A stretch of DNA of 64,000 bases from JAVVHE01 sp038238915 (GCA_038238915.1 JBBSFH010000014.1:1-64000); one strand, 5' to 3'; shown: positions 45,815-53,776, counted from the stretch's first letter. The notes: a model not told the origin generated them from the letters alone. Numbers and translations are program-made.

Positions 45815-46737
45815 CCGACTATCTCCCGTTCGAACAGGCGATCGAAGCCCTCGATCGCGGTGCCGCGGCCGCGCAGGCCGCCGGAGGCCGTGAGGCCGAA
45901 GCGCGCCAGTTCGAAGATCGCGCGCGCCGACAACTTGCCGATCTCTACGGTCGGCTGACGCCGTGGCAGCGCACGATGGTCGCGCGCCACCCCGCGCGCC
46001 CGCACTTCAACCAATATGCGGAGGCGCTTTTCGAAGACTTCGTCCCGCTCGCGGGTGATCGCGGCTTCGGCGAGGATCCAGCAATCATTGGCGGCCCGGC
46101 GCGCTTTCACGGCAACGCGGTGATGGTCATCGGCCATCACAAGGGCAGCGATACCGCGTCGCGCGTCGCCCACAACTTCGGCATGGCGCGGCCCGAGGGC
46201 TATCGCAAGGCGATCCGCCTGATGGAAATGGCCGATCGCTTCGACCTGCCCGTGATCACGCTGGTCGATACTCCTGGCGCCTTTCCGGGCATCGATGCGG
46301 AGGCGCGCGGCCAGGCACAAGCAATCGCGCGCGCCACGCAGACCTGCCTGTCGATTGGCGTTCCGCTGATCGCGGTCATCATCGGCGAGGGCGGCTCGGG
46401 CGGCGCGATCGCGCTCGCGGCGGGCAACCGCGTGCTGATGCTCGAACATGCGATCTATTCGGTGATCTCGCCCGAGGGGTGCGCGTCGATCCTCTGGCGC
46501 AGCGCGGCGCGTGCTGCCGATGCCGCCGAGGCGCTCAAGATCACCGCCGCCGATCTGCTGCGGCTGCGGATCATCGACCGGATCGTCTACGAACCCGCAG
46601 GCGGCGCGCACCGCGATCCAGCGCTGACGATGCGCCGGGTCAGCCTTGCGATCTCCGCCGAACTGGCCGCGCTCGCTCCATTATCAAGCGATGTCCTGCG
46701 CGAGGATCGTCGGCGGGCGTTCGCGCGGATGGGGTAA
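45811..46737 (+). CDS. accA: Acetyl-CoA carboxylase carboxyltransferase subunit alpha
   Basis: 308-residue AccA. With AccD it transfers CO2 from carboxybiotin to acetyl-CoA, giving malonyl-CoA, the substrate of the Mcr encoded just upstream. GDRGFGEDPAIIGG, HHKGSDTASRVAHNFGMARPEGYRK (cited in part: ARPEGYRKAIRLMEMA) and VIIGEGGSGGAIAL are canonical. The start is GTG 45811, overlapping the mcr stop as GTGA, so translation is probably coupled. No accD, accB or accC is nearby; they must come from elsewhere in the genome. Whether this is the only accA or a pathway-specific paralogue cannot be told here. Confidence 0.94.
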   Translation: MTDYLPFEQAIEALDRGAAAAQAAGGREAEARQFEDRARRQLADLYGRLTPWQRTMVARHPARPHFNQYAEALFEDFVPLAGDRGFGEDPAIIGGPARFHGNAVMVIGHHKGSDTASRVAHNFGMARPEGYRKAIRLMEMADRFDLPVITLVDTPGAFPGIDAEARGQAQAIARATQTCLSIGVPLIAVIIGEGGSGGAIALAAGNRVLMLEHAIYSVISPEGCASILWRSAARAADAAEALKITAADLLRLRIIDRIVYEPAGGAHRDPALTMRRVSLAISAELAALAPLSSDVLREDRRRAFARMG

Positions 46738-46742
46738 GCCTG

Positions 46743-47048
46743 TCAGGCGAGCCAGTTTTCGGGCGGGTGCGCGGGCCACGAGTCCTTGTCGATGCCCGCC
46801 GCGTCGGCGAGCGCCTGCGGAGCAACATCGAGGCCGAGCGCACCCGCGACTGGCTCTATTGTGAAAGCGTGCCACGGCACCGCGAACAATTTCTCGCCCA
46901 CGCCGAGCACGCCACCGTGCGCAAGCACCGCGTAGGCGATGCCCCCATGTTCGTGATCGATCATGACATCGGTGATCGTGCCGAGCGCAGTGCCGTCGGA
47001 AGAGGTGACGGGTGCGCCGCAGATTTTGGTGGAAGGGAGCAGCGCCAT
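46743..47048 (-). CDS. PRC-barrel domain protein
   Basis: 101-residue protein with a PRC-barrel fold: KICGAPVTSSDGTALGTITDVMID, cited as GAPVTSSDGTALGTITDVM, then YAVLAHGGVLGVGEKLFAVPW. PRC-barrels occur in photosynthetic reaction-centre H subunits, RimM and many small stress proteins; the short form here is of unknown role. Its ATG overlaps the stop of the small membrane protein gene upstream (TGATG), so the two are translationally coupled. It converges on accA with a five-base gap. Confidence 0.9.
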   Translation of the reverse strand: MALLPSTKICGAPVTSSDGTALGTITDVMIDHEHGGIAYAVLAHGGVLGVGEKLFAVPWHAFTIEPVAGALGLDVAPQALADAAGIDKDSWPAHPPENWLA

Positions 47049-47326
47049 CAGGCGGCGGCCTGCGTCGCGGCGGCGGCGGCCTTGTCGTAGCGCGCGCGCA
47101 AACCGAGCCAGCGCCAAACTCCGACGATGTTGACGATCAGCAGGAAGGCGTTCTGCCAGGTCAGTGCGGGCTGGTGCGTGAAGATACCGATGGCGATCCA
47201 GCCGAGCGCGCCGATGCTGAAGACGATGAAGCCGTAGCCAGTGATCTTCGCGCCGAGGTTGGCGGCGACCATGATCGCCGCGATCGTGGTGGCGATGGGG
47301 GCGATCCAGTTGGCGGCGTGCTCCAT
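47048..47326 (-). CDS. Small membrane protein coupled to the PRC-barrel gene
   Basis: 92-residue protein with three hydrophobic segments (APIATTIAAIMVAANLGA, GFIVFSIGALGWIAIGIF, AFLLIVNIVGVWRWLGL) and a basic/Ala-rich cytoplasmic tail. The pattern resembles small inner-membrane proteins often paired with PRC-barrel proteins. ATG 47326 begins at the first hydrophobic block; longer upstream open frame is low-complexity repeat DNA. No function known. Confidence 0.8.
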   Translation of the reverse strand: MEHAANWIAPIATTIAAIMVAANLGAKITGYGFIVFSIGALGWIAIGIFTHQPALTWQNAFLLIVNIVGVWRWLGLRARYDKAAAAATQAAA

Positions 47327-47339
47327 GGGCGAGGAGACG

Positions 47340-47464
47340 CGGGGCGGGGTGGGGCGGTTCCGGGCGCGGCATCGTGACCGGCCGGGCCACCCCGCCACGC
47401 GCTTCGCGCCGGTCCCCCCCCGTTCACGGGAGAGTTGCTCGAAGGGCGGAGGGGGTGGGGTCCG
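47340..47464. repeat. Intergenic GC-rich repeat region, second copy of the palindromic element family
   Basis: The gap between the VOC-family gene and the small membrane gene contains inverted G/C tracts. One of its arms, 47440-47460, is an exact 21-base inverted copy of 40152-40172 in pcs. A short hairpin (CCCGTTCACGGG at 47420-47431) lies next to it. The rest of the element has diverged or is partial. Confidence 0.65.
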
Positions 47465-47465
47465 G

Positions 47466-47864
47466 CTAAGCCGCCTCGCAGTTGACCATCCACTGCACGC
47501 CAAACTTGTCCTTGAACATGCCGAACTCCGCACCCCAGAATTGCTCCGCCATCGGCATTGTGACTTCGCCGTCTTGCGACAGCGCGGCGAAAAGCGCGTG
47601 CGCTTTCGCACTGTCGGTCAGCCCGATCGAGAGCGACATGCCCTGCATCGCCTCGCCCTTGCCGCCGTCCGAAGCCATCAGCACATCGGTGCCATCCGAG
47701 GTGATGCGCGCGTGCATGATCTGATCGGGGGTGGCGTTGCCGTGGTGCGCTGCCTTGTCGCCAAAGCGGCCAAGGTTGGTGATTTCGCCTAGGCCGGCGG
47801 CGGCGTAGAAATCCAGCGCCTCCTCGGCGCGGCCGGCGAAGTGCAGATAGGGGATGAGGTGCAT
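47466..47864 (-). CDS. VOC-family (PhnB/glyoxalase-like) protein
   Basis: 132-residue vicinal-oxygen-chelate protein of the PhnB/DUF1428-like 3-demethylubiquinone-methyltransferase-type group: IPYLHFAGRAEEALDFYAAA, IMHARITSDGTDVLMAS, EQFWGAEFGMFKDKFGVQWM. Start ATG 47864 has GGGAG eight bases upstream; an ATG at 47891 lacks this support. The reaction is unknown; many members have lost metal residues. It stands alone between repeat DNA and the peroxiredoxin gene. Confidence 0.9.
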   Translation of the reverse strand: MHLIPYLHFAGRAEEALDFYAAAGLGEITNLGRFGDKAAHHGNATPDQIMHARITSDGTDVLMASDGGKGEAMQGMSLSIGLTDSAKAHALFAALSQDGEVTMPMAEQFWGAEFGMFKDKFGVQWMVNCEAA

Positions 47865-47914
47865 CGAGGGTCTCCCGTGGGGGTGCGCCATGCTAGCGCG
47901 GTCCCGGCGGGTCG

Positions 47915-48478
47915 TCAGCCCTTGGGCTGCGCGCCATCGATCGCGGCAAACAGCGCGTCCAAAGTGGGGCGCACCTGGTAGCCGTCCTTGGTCAGCCTCG
48001 CCTGCACGCGGCCGTCCTTGCCGATGACGTAGATGGTGGGGTGGGGGACGCCGTAGGCCATGCTGTCGAGCGGATATTGCGGGTCTCGAAGCGCAAACGC
48101 GTCGATCATCTTGGATCCGGGGTCCGAGAGCAGCGTGTAGGTGATGCCGCGCTTGGCGCGGAAATCGGCGAGCACCTGCGGATCGTCATAGCTGATCGTC
48201 GCGAGCTTGTAGCCGCGCTTCTCGATTTCGGCCTTGGCGGTTTCGAGATCGATCATCTGGTGCTGGCAGAACGGGCACCATTTCGCCGAGCGCACGAAGG
48301 CGAGGACGAGGCCCTTTTGGCCGCTGATGTCGGCTAAGCGCACGGGCTTGCCCGCATCGGTGGTGGCTTCGAATGCGGGCACCTTCATGCCCACGCCGGG
48401 TGTGATGGCGGGGGCGGCGGCAGTCAGGAGCATCACGGGGGCGACGAGCGCGAGCGCGAGGCGGCGGGGCATTGGCAT
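47915..48478 (-). CDS. Exported peroxiredoxin-like (AhpC/TSA) protein
   Basis: 187-residue thioredoxin-fold protein. A signal peptide (residues 1-23, LVAPVMLLTAAAPA) sends it to the periplasm. The active site WCPFC (C68, C71) sits in the FVRSAKWCPFCQHQM context of the AhpC/TSA redoxin group, then YGVPHPTIYVIGKDGRV. AAGGA six to seven bases before the ATG supports the start. It probably reduces peroxides or disulfides in the periplasm; the electron donor is not apparent. Confidence 0.9.
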   Translation of the reverse strand: MPMPRRLALALVAPVMLLTAAAPAITPGVGMKVPAFEATTDAGKPVRLADISGQKGLVLAFVRSAKWCPFCQHQMIDLETAKAEIEKRGYKLATISYDDPQVLADFRAKRGITYTLLSDPGSKMIDAFALRDPQYPLDSMAYGVPHPTIYVIGKDGRVQARLTKDGYQVRPTLDALFAAIDGAQPKG

Positions 48479-48537
48479 GGCAATCCTTCCGGGGGCATCG
48501 CAACCCGTTCGCGCGGACGCCGCCTTGGGTTACAGTT

Positions 48538-49986
48538 TCAGAGCGCCTTGACGATCTGCTCGGTCATCTTCTTCGCGTCGCCCAAGAGCATCATCGTGTT
48601 GTCGCGGTAGAAGACTTCGTTGTCCACGCCTGCGTAACCCGCGCCGCCCATGCTGCGCTTGATGAACAGCACGGTGCCCGCCTTCTCCACGTCGAGGATC
48701 GGCATGCCGTAGATGGGCGAGGTCTTGTCGGTCTTGGCGGCGGGGTTGGTCACATCGTTCGCGCCGATGACGAAGGCGACGTCGGCCTGGCCGAATTCGG
48801 AGTTGATGTCTTCGAGTTCGAACACTTCATCGTAGGGCACATTGGCTTCGGCGAGCAGCACGTTCATGTGGCCGGGCATCCGGCCCGCGACGGGGTGGAT
48901 CGCGTATTTGACCTCGACGCCCTCCCTGGTGAGCACGTCGCCCATCTCGCGCAGTGCGTGCTGCGCCTGGCTGACCGCCATGCCATAGCCGGGCACGATG
49001 ATGACCTTCTGTGCGTTCTTGAGGATATAGGCGGCATCGTCCGCCGAACCGCGCCGGTACGGGCGGTCGATCGCGGATGCGCCTGCGGGGCCGGATGCGA
49101 CCGCGCCGAAGCCGCCCGCGATCACGCTGATGAAGCTGCGGTTCATCGCGGCGCACATGATGTAGCTGAGGATCGCGCCCGAACTGCCCACGAGCGCGCC
49201 GGTGATGATCATGGCCGTGTTCTGGAGCGTGAAGCCCATCGCGGCCGCGGCCCAGCCCGAATAGCTGTTGAGCATCGAGATGACGACGGGCATGTCCGCG
49301 CCGCCGATCGGGATGATCAGCAGGAAGCCGATCGCAAAGCTGAGCCCCAGGATCGTCCAGAAGATCCAGCCGCCGCCGGTGGTGAGGTCATGGTGCGCGA
49401 AGGTGGCAACGAGGCCGAGAATGCCGACCAGCAGCGCGATGTTGATGATGTGGCGCGCGGGCAGGATGATCGGCTTGCCGCTCATGTTGCCGTTGAGCTT
49501 GAGGAACGCGATGATCGATCCGCTGAAGGTGATCGCGCCGATGGCGGCACCCAGCCCCATTTCGATGCGGCTGACGGGTTCGATGACGTCCGTGCCGGGG
49601 ATGAGTATGCCGAACGCGCTGGGGTTGAGGTAGGCGGCCGAGGCGACGAGCACGGCGGCGAGGCCGACGAGGCTGTGGAACGCGGCGACGAGCTGCGGCA
49701 TCGCGGTGATCGCGATGCGGCGCGCGGTGGTGAGGCCGATCGCGGCACCGATGGCGATTGCGATGGCGATCTCGATCGGGCTGGCGAAGTTGCGGAGCGC
49801 GAGCGTGGTGACGACCGCGATCAGCATCCCCGCCATGCCGTAGCGATTTCCCGCCTGGCTGGTAGCGGGGCTGGAGAGGCCGCGCAGCGCCATGATGAAC
49901 AGCACGCCCGCGACGAGGTAGGCGAGCGCGGCCCAGCCGGGGGTGGCGTTCATGGCGGCGGCGAGCGGGGCGGCGACGGGCTCCAC
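48538..49986 (-). CDS. pntB: Proton-translocating NAD(P) transhydrogenase, beta subunit
   Basis: 482-residue inner-membrane subunit; with the two PntA parts it uses proton-motive force to make NADPH from NADH. About eight or nine membrane helices occupy residues 20-270, then the NADP-binding domain III (KVIIVPGYGMAVSQAQHAL, GRMPGHMNVLLAEANVPYD, FVIGANDVTNPAA). GTG 49986 follows directly on the pntA2 stop and has AAGGAG nine bases upstream; ATG 49953 is less likely. It is the last gene of the pnt operon. Confidence 0.96.
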   Translation of the reverse strand: MEPVAAPLAAAMNATPGWAALAYLVAGVLFIMALRGLSSPATSQAGNRYGMAGMLIAVVTTLALRNFASPIEIAIAIAIGAAIGLTTARRIAITAMPQLVAAFHSLVGLAAVLVASAAYLNPSAFGILIPGTDVIEPVSRIEMGLGAAIGAITFSGSIIAFLKLNGNMSGKPIILPARHIINIALLVGILGLVATFAHHDLTTGGGWIFWTILGLSFAIGFLLIIPIGGADMPVVISMLNSYSGWAAAAMGFTLQNTAMIITGALVGSSGAILSYIMCAAMNRSFISVIAGGFGAVASGPAGASAIDRPYRRGSADDAAYILKNAQKVIIVPGYGMAVSQAQHALREMGDVLTREGVEVKYAIHPVAGRMPGHMNVLLAEANVPYDEVFELEDINSEFGQADVAFVIGANDVTNPAAKTDKTSPIYGMPILDVEKAGTVLFIKRSMGGAGYAGVDNEVFYRDNTMMLLGDAKKMTEQIVKAL

Positions 49987-50274
49987 CTATTTGCGCTCCT
50001 TCTTCTTGTACATGCCGAGCATGCGCTCGGTCACCGCGAAGCCGCCGAAGATGTTGACGGATGCGAGCGCGACCGCGCCCAGCCCGAGCCATTTGGACGC
50101 GCTGCCGGTGACGCCCGAGGCGGCGGCGATCAGCGCGCCGACGATGATGACGCTGCTGATCGCGTTGGTAACCGCCATCAGCGGCGTGTGAAGCGCGGGC
50201 GTGACCGACCACACGACATAATAGCCCACGAAGCAGGCGAGGACGAAGATGGTGAGGATGGTGAGGAAGGTCAT
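49987..50274 (-). CDS. pntA2: NAD(P) transhydrogenase alpha subunit, membrane part (PntA2)
   Basis: 95-residue membrane domain of the split alpha subunit found in alphaproteobacteria such as Rhodospirillum. Three to four helices are visible: LTILTIFVLACFVGYYVVW, AVTNAISSVIIVGALIAA, LGAVALASVNIFGGFAVTERM. It pairs with the soluble PntA1 encoded upstream and with PntB immediately downstream. Confidence 0.94.
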   Translation of the reverse strand: MTFLTILTIFVLACFVGYYVVWSVTPALHTPLMAVTNAISSVIIVGALIAAASGVTGSASKWLGLGAVALASVNIFGGFAVTERMLGMYKKKERK

Positions 50275-50280
50275 TAGGGT

Positions 50281-50673
50281 CTACTTCAGCAAGAGAGTGG
50301 CGGCGGTGCCGATGGCCGCCGCCAAGCCGCCAACGATAACGACGGCCGACCAAAGTCTTGTCTGGACGTTGTTGCTGCTGTCGCCGATCTGCTTCGTAAG
50401 CCGGACGTCCATCGCGGACATGTCCTTGCGTATGCCTTCGCCTTGATCTGCGATCGCCTTGATGATGCGCGCCTCCATCTCGGCCATGCGGGCGTCCATC
50501 CGCGCGTCCTGCGCGGCCAGCCGCAGGTCGAGGTATGGCTTGGTCACCAGATCCTCACGCCCTGCATCGTGCGCGAGCGAGAGCGCGCTCGCGAGCGCGC
50601 GCGCCTGGCGGTGTTCGAACCCGGCTTCCTCGAAGCGTTCGGCGAATTCCAGCGTGTCGATCATCGTGGCCAT
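50281..50673 (-). CDS. Coiled-coil membrane protein (DUF1640-like) inside the pnt operon
   Basis: 130-residue protein: TLEFAERFEEAGFEHRQARAL at the N-terminus, an Ala/Arg/Met heptad coiled coil (about residues 45-100) and a C-terminal membrane anchor (LWSAVVIVGGLAAAIGTAATLLL). This layout matches the CCDC90/DUF1640 family. Its ATG overlaps the stop of the upstream 101-residue gene (TGATG). It is not a transhydrogenase part and appears inserted between pntA1 and pntA2. Role unknown. Confidence 0.85.
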   Translation of the reverse strand: MATMIDTLEFAERFEEAGFEHRQARALASALSLAHDAGREDLVTKPYLDLRLAAQDARMDARMAEMEARIIKAIADQGEGIRKDMSAMDVRLTKQIGDSSNNVQTRLWSAVVIVGGLAAAIGTAATLLLK

Positions 50674-50978
50674 CAGGCTTCGTCGATCCTCTCTTCAATG
50701 ATAACCTTCTTGCCCTTGGTGAACAACGTCAGCAATCCGAGAATGATAGTTCCAGCTGCCCAGACCGCCAATATAAGGGAGGTACCAATGGTAGCGCCAA
50801 TTGCGGCTCCAGTCTGCTGGGCCTCCGAACCCATGCCAACCTTATCTCCTACCGCCGCACAACCCTTCACAAGCACGACGAACATCAACAGATTGAAAAT
50901 GATAAAAAGCCATTTGATGACGAGACCAATCGGTCCTCGTTTGGTGGTCTCCGTTCGGACGATCCTACTCACACTCAA
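50673..50978 (-). CDS. Small two-helix membrane protein, low GC, inside the pnt operon
   Basis: 101-residue protein with two membrane helices (WLFIIFNLLMFVVLVKGC and SLILAVWAAGTIILGLLTLF) separated by a Gly/Ala-rich GAAIGATIGT stretch. Similar proteins occur in many alphaproteobacteria, with no known role. By my count GC over 50701-51000 is about 51%, and only 38% in 50881-50940, against the far higher neighbourhood, which suggests recent acquisition. It is translationally coupled to the DUF1640-like gene. Confidence 0.82.
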   Translation of the reverse strand: MSVSRIVRTETTKRGPIGLVIKWLFIIFNLLMFVVLVKGCAAVGDKVGMGSEAQQTGAAIGATIGTSLILAVWAAGTIILGLLTLFTKGKKVIIEERIDEA

Positions 50979-50992
50979 CCCCCTTCAGAAAT

Positions 50993-52108
50993 CTAAACTC
51001 GATCGAGAACCGCCCCGCCCTCGGTCAGCATCACGCCCTTCACGATCTCGTCCTCGCGGTTCCATACGGGCTTGCCCGCGTCCTTGTCCCAGAAGGCGCT
51101 GACGAAGTTGAAGAGGTTGCGGGCGTAGAGTGCGCTGGCGTCGAAGGGGACGCGCGAGGGCACGTTGCGGTGGCCGATGATCTTCACGCCGCCGGGTGTC
51201 TCGACCACCTGCCCCGCGACCGACCCCTCGACATTGCCCCCGGCCTCGACCGCCAAGTCCACCAGCACCGAACCCGATCGCATCGAGGCGACCTGGGCTG
51301 CGGTGACCAGCCGGGGGGCGGGGCGGCCGGGGATGAGTGCGGTGGTGATCACAATATCCTGTTTGGCGATCGTCTCGGTGATGAGTGCCGCCTGTTTGGC
51401 CTTGTAGGCGTCGCTCATCTCCTTCGCGTAACCGCCCGATGTCTCCGCCGCCCTGGTCTCCTCGTCCTCGATGAAGACCGGCTTGGCACCCAAGGACATG
51501 ATCTGCTCCTTGGTCGCCAGACGCACGTCGGTCGCGCTCACCACCGCGCCCAGCCGTCGCGCGGTGGCGATCGCCTGCAGGCCCGCGACACCGACGCCCA
51601 GCACGAACACGCGCGCGGCCGGAATTGTACCCGCTGCGGTCATCATCATCGGCAGCGCGCGACCGTATTCGGCGGCAGCGTCCAGCACTGCCTTGTAGCC
51701 CGCGAGGTTGGACTGCGAGGAGAGCACATCCATTGATTGCGCGCGCGTGATGCGCGGCATCAGGTCCATCGCCAGCGCGGTGACGCCCGCCGTGCCGAAC
51801 GCGGCGATGCGGTCCCTGTTGGCGGACGGGGCCATGATCGCCACGAGCGCGGTACCGGGGCGCACGCCAGCGAGCGTTTCGGGGGCCTGCACCGCGAAGA
51901 TCAGATCGGCGGCGGCGATCAGCGCGGCGCGGTCCACCAGCGTCGCGCCAGCCTCGGCGTAGGCGGCATCGGGGATCGCCGCGCCCGCGCCCGCGCCGGT
52001 CTCGACCGAAACCTCGGCCCCGAGCGCGATCAGTTTCTTGACGGTTTCGGGCGTCGCGCTCACGCGGCGCTCGGCTTCGGCCGTCTCGCGCAGCACCCCG
52101 ATCAGCAT
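50993..52108 (-). CDS. pntA: NAD(P) transhydrogenase alpha subunit, NAD-binding part (PntA1)
   Basis: 371-residue soluble domain I that binds NAD(H). MLIGVLRETAEAERRVSATP is the family start, followed by DLMPRITRAQSMDVLSSQSN and the Rossmann motif VLGVGVAGLQAIATARRLGA. The mobile loop near YAKEMSDAYKAKQ is present. ATG 52108 overlaps the stop of the upstream cox IV-like gene (TGATG). The downstream order is 101-residue membrane protein, DUF1640-like, pntA2, pntB. Confidence 0.96.
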   Translation of the reverse strand: MLIGVLRETAEAERRVSATPETVKKLIALGAEVSVETGAGAGAAIPDAAYAEAGATLVDRAALIAAADLIFAVQAPETLAGVRPGTALVAIMAPSANRDRIAAFGTAGVTALAMDLMPRITRAQSMDVLSSQSNLAGYKAVLDAAAEYGRALPMMMTAAGTIPAARVFVLGVGVAGLQAIATARRLGAVVSATDVRLATKEQIMSLGAKPVFIEDEETRAAETSGGYAKEMSDAYKAKQAALITETIAKQDIVITTALIPGRPAPRLVTAAQVASMRSGSVLVDLAVEAGGNVEGSVAGQVVETPGGVKIIGHRNVPSRVPFDASALYARNLFNFVSAFWDKDAGKPVWNREDEIVKGVMLTEGGAVLDRV

Positions 52109-52266
52109 CAGCGCAGGAAAACCAGCATGCCCAGCAGGATAAATGCGACCGCGATGATCAGCCATTTGAACATGCCGATCATGCGATCGAAGGTGCGGCG
52201 ATGCGCTTCGAGCTGGGCGTTGTTCGCGGGCGAGGATGGGGCGGCGGGCGCGGTTTCATTCGCCAT
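52108..52266 (-). CDS. Cytochrome aa3 oxidase subunit IV-like small membrane protein
   Basis: 52-residue protein: a polar Ala/Pro N-terminus, the motif LEAHRRTFDRMIGMFKW and one membrane helix (LIIAVAFILLGMLVFL). This matches the bacterial aa3-type cytochrome c oxidase subunit IV family. ATG 52266 has AGGA eight bases upstream; ATG 52290 lacks one. It is translationally coupled to pntA1, an arrangement I recall from other alphaproteobacteria, so a role in assembling or stabilising the transhydrogenase is as likely as one in the oxidase (inference). Confidence 0.85.
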   Translation of the reverse strand: MANETAPAAPSSPANNAQLEAHRRTFDRMIGMFKWLIIAVAFILLGMLVFLR

Positions 52267-52362
52267 CGCGGTGTCCTGATGATCGTCCATTATTCACGCG
52301 TCATAGCAGCGCGGCTGCGGCTGTGAAGGGGTGATGCGCGGATACAAGGGCCAATACGCCGC

Positions 52363-53703
52363 TCAGGCCAGTCCCGCGCTCGCCATCGCGGCGTGCTGCC
52401 GGTCCGCCAGGCTTTCCTCGGTGAAACCGTCGATCAGCGCCTCGAACATGCGGTGCCAGTTGGCGCGCGCGCGCAGGCGCATGAAAACGCCGCCCAGCCC
52501 GATCGCAGCGCGATCCATGAACACGAACTCGCGCGGGATGGTGATCGTGCCCTGTTTCTTCAGTTCGGCGTGGACCTTCTGCGCGGTCTCACGCCCGAAG
52601 TCCGCGCTCATTCCCTGCGCCTCGATGCTGGTGTCGGCGTCGGTCAGCAGCGGCTGGTAGAGGAAGCGCGCCCAGATGTTGAGTGTATCGATCATCGCGT
52701 TCGACAGGCCGGTGAAGCCCCACTTCTCGTATGCATGGACAATCTGCGCACGATCATCGGCCCATAGCCCCCGGTAAAGATCGACAACACCGCCGATGAA
52801 TCGCGGCGGGAAAATGCGGATCGCTCCGAAATCGAGCAGGTTCAAGGATTGATCGGGGCGCGCGGTGTAATTGCCCAGGTGCGGATCGCCGTGGATCGCG
52901 CCGTAGCGGTGGAGCGGCACATACCAGGTGTGGAACAGCGCGATCGCAAGGCGATTGCGCGTGTCCTGATCGGCATCCCTCGCGTCCATCAGCGGCACGC
53001 CGGGGAGCCACGTCATCGTCAGTAACCGGTCTGTCGAGAGTTCGGGAACACTGTCGGGCACGTGCGTATCGGGCCAGTCCGCGAGCATGTGCCGGAACAG
53101 CGCCATGTGTTTAGCTTCGAGCGTGTAATCGAGTTCCTCGCGCAGACGATCGGCGACTTCCTCGCGGATTTCGCTCATGTCGATCGAGCGGTCCCACGCG
53201 CGCATCGCCTTCAACGCGAAATCGAGCTGGTCGAGATCGCTGTCCACCGCCGACGCCATGCCGGGATATTGCAGCTTGACCGCGACCTCGCGGCCATCGG
53301 GGAGCGTCGCCTTGTGGACTTGGCCGAGGCTGGCGGCGTGGACCGCGGTCTCCGAGAAGGTGGCGAACCTGGCGCGCCAGTCCGGCCCCAGTTCGCCCGC
53401 CATCCGCCGCTTGACGAAAGACCATCCCATCGAAGGCGCGTTCGCCTGCAACTGAGCGAGTTCGGCCGCATATTCCTCGGGCACCGCGCCGGGCACGGTC
53501 GACAGGATCTGCGCCATCTTCATGACCGGACCCTTCAGCCCGCCCAACGCCTCGCGCAGGCCGGCCGCGGTGGTGTTCGCGTCGTAATTCCCGCTCAGCC
53601 GCGCGGCGGCAAAGCGCGTGGCGAGACCTGCGGCGGTCGCGCCGACGTTGGCAAAGCGGGAGAGGCGGCCACCAAGGCTGCTGCGGTCATCGAAATCGGC
53701 CAT
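52363..53703 (-). CDS. ABC1/AarF/UbiB-family atypical kinase
   Basis: 446-residue member of the ABC1 (ADCK/UbiB) protein-kinase-like family. The family-specific GLKGPVMKMAQILS helix (KxGQ-type region), AASLGQVHKATLPDG, the ATP Lys in VAVKLQYPG, the catalytic-loop HGDPHLGNY and the metal-binding LLDFGAIRIF are all present. UbiB-type members support ubiquinone synthesis or lipid handling; this one lacks obvious C-terminal membrane helices, so it is closer to soluble AarF-like proteins. Start ATG 53703 fits the family; ATG 53712 and an upstream start at 53760 are possible but lack ribosome sites. Confidence 0.9.
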   Translation of the reverse strand: MADFDDRSSLGGRLSRFANVGATAAGLATRFAAARLSGNYDANTTAAGLREALGGLKGPVMKMAQILSTVPGAVPEEYAAELAQLQANAPSMGWSFVKRRMAGELGPDWRARFATFSETAVHAASLGQVHKATLPDGREVAVKLQYPGMASAVDSDLDQLDFALKAMRAWDRSIDMSEIREEVADRLREELDYTLEAKHMALFRHMLADWPDTHVPDSVPELSTDRLLTMTWLPGVPLMDARDADQDTRNRLAIALFHTWYVPLHRYGAIHGDPHLGNYTARPDQSLNLLDFGAIRIFPPRFIGGVVDLYRGLWADDRAQIVHAYEKWGFTGLSNAMIDTLNIWARFLYQPLLTDADTSIEAQGMSADFGRETAQKVHAELKKQGTITIPREFVFMDRAAIGLGGVFMRLRARANWHRMFEALIDGFTEESLADRQHAAMASAGLA

Positions 53704-53776
53704 GGGTGGCATGTGGGGGCGCGGGGGCAGGGTGGGGAGGGTGCGACCCAGCAGCCGCACCCTACCGCCCTCGCGT

